Positions 6,611 to 12,249 of a stretch of 13,050 nucleotides of DNA are shown here, one piece after another; position 1 is the stretch's first letter; every line of letters starts with the position of its first letter. The notes under the pieces were generated by a model, which was not told the origin of the DNA, did not search any database, and was given only the letters and a program-made list of their open reading frames with translations. Location of the stretch: assembly GCA_024235315.1 (NCBI GenBank), contig JACKMP010000018.1:1-13050 (forward strand). Direction: 5' to 3'. Both the position numbers and the translations under genes were made by a program. Source of the DNA: Chromatiaceae bacterium (GTDB lineage Bacteria; Pseudomonadota; Gammaproteobacteria; Chromatiales; Chromatiaceae).

Positions 6611-6880
6611 ATGAACATGGTTCCTGTTGTGTTTGGCATTGTACTGGCGTTCGGACTCAGCTCCGTTGCCGTTGCTGCCCAGCGGTATCAACCTCAGGAT
6701 GACCACAGCGGAGAAATACCGTCCGAAGTTAAATGCAGTCAAGACGTGGCGTTACATTGGGCGGAAATCGACACGGATGGGGACGGTAAGCTGGATCGAG
6801 CGGAGATTATTGCTTCGGCGGTCACGGTGACGCCTGTTGGGCATAGGATCGATACCCCGACTGACGCGGGGCCGTTCTAA
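6611..6880 (+). CDS. Small exported EF-hand protein
   Basis: This 89-residue protein begins with a clear Sec signal peptide (residues 1-23, hydrophobic core VPVVFGIVLAFGLSSVAV, likely cleavage after AVA). The mature part is about 66 residues with a single canonical EF-hand loop, DTDGDGKLDRAE: Asp at loop positions 1, 3, 5 and 9, Gly at 6 and Glu at 12. It should bind one calcium ion in the periplasm or outside the cell. A lone cysteine (residue 42) precedes the hand. With only one hand, dimerisation or binding to a partner is likely (inference). The start at 6611 is fixed by AGGAG six bases upstream and by the signal peptide. It ends in a strong terminator, and no co-transcribed neighbour is seen. 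The function is unknown. Confidence 0.82.
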   Translation: MNMVPVVFGIVLAFGLSSVAVAAQRYQPQDDHSGEIPSEVKCSQDVALHWAEIDTDGDGKLDRAEIIASAVTVTPVGHRIDTPTDAGPF

Positions 6881-6905
6881 CCACCGCAAGTGGCAACGGA
6901 ACTGG

Positions 6906-6929
6906 AACCCCGCTTCGGCGGGGTTTCTT
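6906..6929 (+). terminator. Intrinsic terminator after the EF-hand gene
   Basis: AACCCCGC-TTCG-GCGGGGTT forms a perfect 8-bp stem with a UUCG tetraloop, followed by TCTT, starting 25 nt after the stop codon. The minus strand has A-rich sequence on one side and few Ts after the stem, so it may only weakly serve the convergent GYD gene. Confidence 0.85.
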
Positions 6930-7071
6930 ACGACAGCTTGCGGCGGGCCTGAGACAAAGAAGCGGCCTTGAAGGCGGCGCCTCTTGGTGCGCGGCAGGTG
7001 GCAATCTACGAGTGCAAACACTTGATCTCACTTTGCATGCCAGCGCCACGATTCCAGAGATCGGCAAACTA

Positions 7072-7362
7072 TCAAGGCATCATCGCGGTGATGTTCTTCA
7101 TCTCGTCAACGGTATAGGCAAGCATCGTCTGAGACCGGATGTTTCCCAATGCATTGGTCGCCAGCAGCGACGCGATGGCCGCTTGGTCGTTCCCTTCGAC
7201 GATCACGATCATGTCGAACTGTCCAACCGTGTAGTACACCGCCTTGACCGTTACTCCCTGCTTTGCGGCCATATCCTTGAATGCCTCGAATCGGTGAGGC
7301 GATTCCTTGACGTTCCGGATGCCCTGATCGGTGAGATTCAAGAGACTGACGAACATTGTCAT
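7072..7362 (-). CDS. GYD-domain protein
   Basis: A 96-residue protein matching the GYD family of small alpha/beta proteins with a ferredoxin-like dimeric barrel architecture: MFVSLLNLTDQGIRNVKESP, then helix AFKDMAAKQG, strand VKAVYYTVGQFDMIVIVEG (here GQFD replaces the family's usual GxYD), helix AAIASLLATNALG and the last strand SQTMLAYTVDEM. The family is widespread and mostly without a proven function. The start at 7362 has a strong GGAGG six bases upstream. The open frame runs further upstream but without family similarity. It is monocistronic, convergent with the EF-hand gene, and has a candidate promoter about 100 nt upstream. Confidence 0.88.
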   Translation of the reverse strand: MTMFVSLLNLTDQGIRNVKESPHRFEAFKDMAAKQGVTVKAVYYTVGQFDMIVIVEGNDQAAIASLLATNALGNIRSQTMLAYTVDEMKNITAMMP

Positions 7363-7466
7363 GTGGATCCTCCAAATCGTTGTTCTTAGCAGCTTATTCG
7401 TTCGTGCCGAGTAGCGCGGGCGCTTCGATGAAAATTCCTGTCCCCGGCGTATCAATGGCCACGGAA

Positions 7467-7472
7467 AGTATA
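7467..7472 (-). promoter_or_regulatory. Candidate -10 element of the GYD gene
   Basis: TATACT on the minus strand (five of six). The best -35 at 17 bp matches only three of six. Use of this site would give a leader of nearly 100 nt before the ATG at 7362. Confidence 0.3.
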
Positions 7473-7765
7473 GTCCCCGAGCGAAAGTTGACCGGTTGAA
7501 AGCGGACGCTCCTGTTCTGGCCCATCGTGGATTCAATGAAGGCGCGGATCGTGGCCCAGCAACGCTGACTCCCGGGCGACGACTACATCGCAGGGTTCAG
7601 CTACGGCGTCCTCTCGCACTTAAGTATGAACAGTGGTCGGAACCATGATGCGCTCGGGGGAGCGGCCCGCAGACTGTGCTCTGCGAGTCGAACGCAGTGC
7701 CATGGATGGCAGGACTGGGGCCCGATCATCGCGCGGAAATTGCGCCCGGGGTGAGACAAGCGGAG

Positions 7766-7782
7766 GCGAGGCATCGCCTCGC
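7766..7782 (-). terminator. Hairpin downstream of cbbO
   Basis: Perfect 7-bp stem GCGAGGC/GCCTCGC with a 3-nt loop, about 45 nt after the cbbO stop codon in transcript direction. It is the only strong hairpin before the next gene, so it may end the cbb transcript. There is no T-run after it, so intrinsic termination is uncertain. Confidence 0.35.
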
Positions 7783-7824
7783 GCAGGCGAACGCTGAACC
7801 TGCTGTGCTGCGAGGCCGGGCCGG

Positions 7825-10203
7825 CTATCCCGTCAGTGCGGCGAACACATTGGGTAGTCGCTCCGGCAACCGCTCCACGTTGTCGACGACCGAGTAGTTG
7901 TTCTCACCGAAGATCCGTGCGACGTAGCGGTCGGCGTTCGGATCCAGGGTAAGGCAGTAGGTGTAGATGCCCTTCATCGCCAGGTCATCGACCGCCTTCT
8001 TGGTGTCGTGGCGCAGATACTGCGGGTCACGCTCGTCGATGTCAGCAGGCTCACCGTCGGTGATCAGCAGCACCAGGCGCTTTTGCGCGGGCTGCTGGCT
8101 CAGGTGCCAGCCGGCGTGACGCAGTGCTGCCCCCATGCGCGTCGACAGGTTGCCCTTCATGCCGGCCAGGCGCGACTTGGCCTCGTCGTCGTACGGCTTT
8201 TCAAAATCCTTGAAGCGGTAGTACTGCACGTCGTGCCGTCCGTCCGAGGCGAAGCCGTGGACCGCGAAGTTGTCACCGATCGAATCGATGGCCCACGCGA
8301 GCAGGCCAGTCGCCTCGCGTGTCAGGTCGAGGATCGAATCGGCCTCTTCGTAGCCCGGTTCGCCTTCTTCGACGCCCACCTTTTCGTTGGTCGACTCGGA
8401 CAGGTCCATCAGCACCACGATCGACAGGTCACGGATGTGGCGGGTGATTCGGATGTTGATCCGCGGGTCGGGCATGATGCCGCGGCGGATGTCGATCATC
8501 GCGCGCACGGCGGCATTCAGGTCGAGTTCCTCGCCTTCTTCGTAACCGCGGCGGCGTACTATGCCCTGCGGCTGCATGGCGTCGATCAGTCGACGGATGC
8601 GCGATGCGATCGGCTTGTGCTTGGTGAGGATCTCGTCCATCACCTCCGGATCGCCCTTGCCCTGGCGGCGCTCGATGACCGTTGCCCAATCGGGCCGCGC
8701 CAGTTGCACGTGGTAGTCCCATTCGTCGTAGTGATACGGCTCGGAGACCGGCTCTTTGCCCCACATCTCGTTGAAGCTGACGCCGAAGTCCTCGTAGGGG
8801 TAGAACTCAGTCGCGCAGACCCAGATTTCCTGTGCGTCGTCGCCGGCCAGTTCGCAGTCCACCTCGTTGGCCATCTCCATGACCGAGACGTGCTTGCGCA
8901 CCTGTTGGTCGCTTGCCGGGATGTAGTCAGCACCTTCGGCGATGAACATGTTCTCGTCGAATTCCCAGAAGTAACGGTTGTCATCACGGTAGGGGATCGG
9001 CCAGTCGGACAGGATGCGCACACTCGGGATGCGCGAGATCTCGGTCAGCCTGTTGTAGAAATCGATGCCGGCCATCCACGCCATGCGCGGGTCGTAAGGA
9101 TCCTTTTCCAGTGCGGCGCGGAACCCGGCCGCTACCTCGTTGACGACATCGAGCGGGTCTGTGTGGTCAGGGTCCATGATGGCGCGCGTGGTGCGCATCA
9201 TCAGGTCCATTGCCTCGTGTACCTCGGTCTTCTCGTCATCCTTGCCCGGTTGCGCGGTGAAGAATGACAGCCACAGCTTGCGCAGGCCGGGAAACTCGGA
9301 ATAGGCGAGGTATTCGACGCGCGCATCCTCGAACAACTCGATGCAGCGCATCTGCGCCTGCGACAACTGCTCGGCCGAGATCGGGTCACGGGTATAGACC
9401 ATGTGTGCGGCACAATGCGCCGCCGTTGCGCGGTAGATCTCGATGCCGTTGATGCCGCGAAACGCGTCGAACGCATCAGGCACGTGGATCTGGAAATCCT
9501 GGATATAGGGCTTAAGGCCGGTCCGGGTCTCATAGTCTCCGGAGGTCGGGCGCATCAGGAAGGCGCGCGCCCAAAGTGCACGCAGGTAGAAGTTGAGCTT
9601 GCGCTGGTTGTCGACAAACAGGGTGCCGCGCCGCTCTTTCTGCAGGACCGAGCGCGATGATTCGGTCTTCAGCCCGAAATAGGCCATCTGGCCGTCGAGA
9701 TCGCGTTGGTGTGCCTGTGCGCCCCACATGACCCAGCGGCGCAGGCCGCCCAGGGTCAGTTTGGCCAGCAGCTCGTCGAGGTTTTCCAGCATCGGGCGCA
9801 TGCCGCGTGGCGTCTTGCCGGCCATCTGGTGTAGCAGGCTGAGGAAGCCACGTACCACCTCGGCGTCGCCGAGGCGCTGTGAGACCAGCGGCATACTGGC
9901 CAGGATCAGCGAGATCACGCTGCCCGAGGTGTGCGAGGCCAGCTTCATCATCGCCTCGACGATATCCGGGATCACGTCCTCGCCGACCTCTTTGGCGACT
10001 CCTGGCATCTCCTGGATATAGGTCAGCACCAGGTCGTGTCCACGCCCCATGGTGCACATCGCGCGCATGCCTTCCAGATAGTTCTGCAGGCCGCGCGGCG
10101 ACATGATCCTGGCCGCCTCATGGTACGAAGACTCCAGCGCCTCGCGGTGCTGCTGGTGTTCCTGATCGAGACAGGCGACGTATTCCGAGAAATCAACCGA
10201 CAT
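7825..10203 (-). CDS. cbbO: RuBisCO activase component CbbO (von Willebrand A protein)
   Basis: CbbO works with the AAA+ ATPase CbbQ to strip inhibitory sugar phosphates from RuBisCO. CbbO is the adaptor that contacts RuBisCO through its VWA domain. The 792-residue product has a long helical N-terminal region (about 1-560) and a C-terminal VWA domain (about 590-790). The metal-ion-dependent adhesion site is complete: D600-L-S602-E-S604 in VVLMDLSES, T688 in NLSTRMG and D716 in LLITDGEP. An acidic linker (VGVEEGEPGYEEAD) follows the first MIDAS segment. The length and the region RDLSIVVLMDLSEST are typical of CbbO and the related NorD proteins. The position downstream of cbbLSQ decides for CbbO. 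The start at 10203 lies 11 nt after the stop of the membrane-protein gene, whose stop codon overlaps the GAGG ribosome binding site, so translation is probably coupled. It is the last gene of the operon. Confidence 0.95.
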   Translation of the reverse strand: MSVDFSEYVACLDQEHQQHREALESSYHEAARIMSPRGLQNYLEGMRAMCTMGRGHDLVLTYIQEMPGVAKEVGEDVIPDIVEAMMKLASHTSGSVISLILASMPLVSQRLGDAEVVRGFLSLLHQMAGKTPRGMRPMLENLDELLAKLTLGGLRRWVMWGAQAHQRDLDGQMAYFGLKTESSRSVLQKERRGTLFVDNQRKLNFYLRALWARAFLMRPTSGDYETRTGLKPYIQDFQIHVPDAFDAFRGINGIEIYRATAAHCAAHMVYTRDPISAEQLSQAQMRCIELFEDARVEYLAYSEFPGLRKLWLSFFTAQPGKDDEKTEVHEAMDLMMRTTRAIMDPDHTDPLDVVNEVAAGFRAALEKDPYDPRMAWMAGIDFYNRLTEISRIPSVRILSDWPIPYRDDNRYFWEFDENMFIAEGADYIPASDQQVRKHVSVMEMANEVDCELAGDDAQEIWVCATEFYPYEDFGVSFNEMWGKEPVSEPYHYDEWDYHVQLARPDWATVIERRQGKGDPEVMDEILTKHKPIASRIRRLIDAMQPQGIVRRRGYEEGEELDLNAAVRAMIDIRRGIMPDPRINIRITRHIRDLSIVVLMDLSESTNEKVGVEEGEPGYEEADSILDLTREATGLLAWAIDSIGDNFAVHGFASDGRHDVQYYRFKDFEKPYDDEAKSRLAGMKGNLSTRMGAALRHAGWHLSQQPAQKRLVLLITDGEPADIDERDPQYLRHDTKKAVDDLAMKGIYTYCLTLDPNADRYVARIFGENNYSVVDNVERLPERLPNVFAALTG

Positions 10204-10214
10204 GGAGAATTGCC

Positions 10215-10703
10215 TCAGTGCTGGTTAAGACGATCCACCCAGGCCATGCCCATCGCAGAGACGACGAAGGTCATGTGGATGATGACGTACCACATCAGTT
10301 TGTCGTTATCGATGTGTGCCAGGTTCATGAACGCCTTGAGCAGGTGTATCGAGGAAATCGCGACGATGGATGCTGCCACCTTCTGTTTCAGTGAGCCGGA
10401 GTCGAGCTTGCCGAGCCAGTCGAGCTTCTCGCCGCCCTCCTTGAGGTCGATGCGGGAGACGAAATTCTCGTAGCCGCTGAGCATCACCATCACCAGCAGG
10501 CCGCCGACCAGGGCGATATCGACCAGGCTCAGCACGACCAGTACCAGGTCGGCCTCGGTGGTCTGCAGTACCAGTGGCAGGATGTGCACGACCTCCTGGA
10601 AGAACTTGATGCCGATCGCCAGCAAGGCCAGGCTGAGGCCGAAATAGATCGGTGCCAACAGCCAGCGGCTGGCATACAGCAGGTTTTCGAAGGTACGTTC
10701 CAC
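10215..10703 (-). CDS. yqhA: UPF0114 (YqhA/TIGR00645) family membrane protein inside the RuBisCO operon
   Basis: The 162-residue product matches E. coli YqhA (164 aa) from the first residues: [20 protein letters not shown] against [20 protein letters not shown], then [25 protein letters not shown] and [13 protein letters not shown]. Four hydrophobic helices are visible near residues 15-33, 50-76, 107-125 and 136-156, with a charged loop at 83-106 ([15 protein letters not shown]), so it is an inner-membrane protein. The start is the GTG at 10703, chosen because it aligns with YqhA's Met and has AAGGGGG just upstream; the open frame extends further into cbbQ. It begins 17 nt after the cbbQ stop and ends 11 nt before cbbO. 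The biochemical function of the family is unknown. Homologues are annotated in bacteria and in plant plastids. Its position suggests a role tied to RuBisCO activation or carbon supply (inference). Confidence 0.93.
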   Translation of the reverse strand: [162 protein letters not shown]

Positions 10704-10720
10704 GAAGCCCCCTTGGCCGA

Positions 10721-11527
10721 TCAGAAGTAGGTGTTGATCGCGGCCTTCAGCGTATCGCGCATGTCCGGGTCGTCCGTCAGCGGGGTGACCAGTGCCATCT
10801 GACATGCCGACAGCGGGTCTATGCCCTTGCCAATGAGCTGCGCCGCATACACCAGCAGGCGCGTAGACATGCCCTCGTCCAGACCGTGTCCCTTGAGGTT
10901 GCGTGAACGCTGTGCGACCTGCACCAGCTTCTCGGCGATGTCACGCCCGGTGCCGCCTTCGTGGGCGACGATCTCGGTCTCGATCTCGACCGACGGGTAG
11001 TCGAAGTCCATGCCGCCGAAACGCTGCTTGGTCGACTGCTTGAGGTCCTTCATCAGCGACTGGTAGCCGGGGTTGTAGGAGATCACGATCTGGAAGTCTT
11101 CGTGCGCATGCACCAGTTCGCCTTTCTTCTCCAGCGGCAGCTCGCGACGGTGGTCAGTCAGCGGATGGATCACCACCGTGGTGTCCTGGCGGGCTTCGAC
11201 CACTTCGTCGAGATAACAGATCGCGCCGATGCGCGCGGCCACCGTCAGTGGGCCGTCCTGCCACTTGGTGCCGTTGATGTCGAGCAGGAAGCGGCCGACG
11301 AGGTCAGACGCGGTCATGTCCTCGTTGCAGGCCACCGTGATCAGCGGCTTCTGCAGCTTCCACGCCATGTATTCGACAAAACGCGACTTGCCGCAACCAG
11401 TTGGGCCCTTGAGCATCACTGGCATGCGTGCGTCATACGCGGCCTGGTACATGTCCACTTCGTTGTGGACCGGGCGGTAGTAGGGTTCGTTCTGGATCAG
11501 GTACTGATCACGGTTGGTATCGCTCAT
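10721..11527 (-). CDS. cbbQ: RuBisCO activase AAA+ ATPase CbbQ
   Basis: CbbQ is a MoxR-type AAA+ ATPase that forms hexamers and, with CbbO, remodels inhibited RuBisCO at the cost of ATP. The 268-residue product has Walker A GPTGCGKS (41-48), Walker B ICYLDE (103-108), sensor-1 asparagine in SYNPGY (N152) and an arginine finger in STKQRFG (R169). The stretch ITVACNEDMTASDLVGRF (63-80) is typical of the CbbQ/NorQ family; the cbb context points to CbbQ. The start at 11527 has GGAG six bases upstream. An in-frame ATG nine codons earlier would add MTQNSSERH but lacks a better site. A terminator and a long inverted repeat separate it from cbbS, so its level is probably below that of RuBisCO. It is 17 nt from the next gene. 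Confidence 0.96.
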   Translation of the reverse strand: MSDTNRDQYLIQNEPYYRPVHNEVDMYQAAYDARMPVMLKGPTGCGKSRFVEYMAWKLQKPLITVACNEDMTASDLVGRFLLDINGTKWQDGPLTVAARIGAICYLDEVVEARQDTTVVIHPLTDHRRELPLEKKGELVHAHEDFQIVISYNPGYQSLMKDLKQSTKQRFGGMDFDYPSVEIETEIVAHEGGTGRDIAEKLVQVAQRSRNLKGHGLDEGMSTRLLVYAAQLIGKGIDPLSACQMALVTPLTDDPDMRDTLKAAINTYF

Positions 11528-11554
11528 ATGCCTCTCCGAGGAATTTTGAGTCAT

Positions 11555-11630
11555 GAGTGTTGAGTTGTGGATTCTGGGTAGCCGGATGCATGACACATCC
11601 CCGGCACTCAAAATTCACAACTCACGACTC
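11555..11630. repeat. Long imperfect inverted repeat in the cbbS-cbbQ gap
   Basis: The segment 11555-11585 (starts GAGTGTTGAGTTGTGG, ends GCCGG) and the reverse complement of 11601-11630 (GAGTCGTGAGTTGTGA, ends GCCGG) agree at about 25 of 31 positions with one gap. The loop is 15 nt and itself contains GGATG/CATCC ends. Most mismatches are transitions, so G-U pairs can form in RNA. The arms are rich in CACAACTC-like steps, reminiscent of dispersed low-complexity repeats in proteobacterial genomes. Confidence 0.7.
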
Positions 11631-11642
11631 GACACTGGATAC

Positions 11643-11677
11643 GAAAAGCCCCCGCCCCGCCGGGCGGAGCAGGGGCT
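11643..11677 (-). terminator. Strong intrinsic terminator directly after cbbS
   Basis: In transcript direction AGCCCCTGCTCCG pairs with CGGGGCGGGGGCT (13 bp including two G-U pairs) around a CCCGG loop and is followed by TTTT. It starts about 30 nt after the cbbS stop codon and lies upstream of cbbQ on the same strand. Partial termination here would give much more cbbLS mRNA than cbbQ-yqhA-cbbO mRNA. Confidence 0.8.
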
Positions 11678-11706
11678 CTGCTTATCGACTATCGTCGATG
11701 CTGCCG

Positions 11707-12063
11707 TTATACGGCTTTACCACGGTAGATAACCATGGATGCACCAGCGGACTGGGCATAGTTGTCAAAGCCGAGCAGACGCACGTGGTTTGCCGGGTGT
11801 GCCTTGTGACAGGCTTCGCACTCGGCCAGGATGGCGTCGACGTCGGTCTCGCCGAACATCGGCAGCTTCCACATGTACCAGTAGTTCTGGAACGCGTTTT
11901 CCGGCTCGCAATGCTCGATGCCCGGGTTCCAGCCCTTGGACACGATGTATTCGATCTGCTTGCGGATCTGTGCGGCGTCCATGGTCGGCAGGTACGAGAA
12001 GGTTTCGAACTTGCGGCTTGCCGTGTTGGACAGGCTCGATTTGTAGTCCTGCATATCGCTCAT
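11707..12063 (-). CDS. cbbS: RuBisCO small subunit, form IA
   Basis: CbbS caps the octameric large-subunit core and stabilises the L8S8 enzyme. The 118-residue product has the usual small-subunit landmarks: the N-terminal DYKSSLSNTASRKFETFSYLP (6-26), KQIEYIVSKGWNPGIE (35-50), the conserved NYWYMWKLPMFG (60-71), the helix DVDAILAECEACHKAHP (74-90) and the final strands VRLLGFDNYAQ and SMVIYRGK. The DYKSSLSxxASRKFETFSYLP start is what I associate with cbbLS sets followed by cbbQ rather than by carboxysome genes. The start at 12063 has GGAG eight bases upstream. It is separated from cbbL by a 186-nt gap full of palindromes and followed by a strong terminator. Confidence 0.97.
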   Translation of the reverse strand: MSDMQDYKSSLSNTASRKFETFSYLPTMDAAQIRKQIEYIVSKGWNPGIEHCEPENAFQNYWYMWKLPMFGETDVDAILAECEACHKAHPANHVRLLGFDNYAQSAGASMVIYRGKAV

Positions 12064-12106
12064 TGATTTAACTCCAAAAATATTCGTTTGCGAATTCGGT
12101 CGTCTT

Positions 12107-12249
12107 GCCCTCACCCCAACCCTCTCCCAGGGGAGAGGGGGAGCAGGAGCCCGTTGTCCCGCTACCCTCTCCCCATCGAGGCGAGGGGGGAGCAGGAGCC
12201 CGCTTTCCCGTTACCCTCTCCCCATCGGGGAGAGGGCAGGGTGAGGGGC
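12107..12249. repeat. Palindromic repeat array in the cbbL-cbbS gap
   Basis: Outer arms CCCTCACCC (12108-12116) and GGGTGAGGG (12239-12247) enclose three hairpins. The first is CCCTCTCCC/GGGAGAGGG (12120-12139), the second an imperfect one from 12165, and the third a perfect 10-bp stem CCCTCTCCCC-ATC-GGGGAGAGGG (12214-12236). The inner part is a tandem duplication with a 49-nt period (copies from about 12137 and 12186, both with GGAGCAGGAGCCCG and TACCCTCTCCCCATCG, differing at only a few positions). The CCCTCACCCCAACCCTCTCCC unit resembles dispersed palindromic (REP-like) elements of proteobacteria. No T-run follows in transcript direction. Confidence 0.85.

Larger units (their letters stand above)
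7363..7824. other. Gene-free stretch of about 460 nt between the GYD gene and cbbO
   Basis: It contains the leader and candidate promoter of the GYD gene (left third) and the 3' region of the cbb operon (right end). Frames open in the middle (about 7569-7753 plus, which reads DDYIAGFSYGVLSHL and onward) have no ribosome binding site or recognised family, and I do not call them genes. A 7-bp perfect hairpin at 7766-7782 is listed separately. Confidence 0.5.

Noticed and set aside
5779..6639. A 286-codon minus-strand open frame across the 149-residue gene and the following gap
   Set aside because: It overlaps a gene with a strong ribosome binding site. Its translation is Arg/Pro/Ser-rich without domains, and no ribosome binding site was noted.
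7363..7536. N-terminal extension of the GYD protein
   Set aside because: The ATG at 7362 has an ideal GGAGG and begins the conserved domain; the upstream codons look non-coding and contain a promoter-like box.
7569..7753. Short plus-strand frame in the gap downstream of cbbO
   Set aside because: It has no ribosome binding site, no plausible start near its beginning, and no recognised similarity; it could be a decayed gene but nothing supports that.
8008..9267. A 419-codon open frame on the plus strand opposite cbbO
   Set aside because: Shadow of cbbO. The His/Val/Asp-rich translation is typical of antisense to GC-rich coding sequence and has no recognised domain.
10704..10805. N-terminal extension of the UPF0114 protein into cbbQ
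   Set aside because: The added residues have no similarity to the family, while the GTG at 10703 aligns exactly with the start of E. coli YqhA and has a ribosome binding site.
12119..12236. CRISPR array
   Set aside because: The repeats are palindromic, only two tandem copies exist, and there are no unique spacers between them; no cas gene is nearby.
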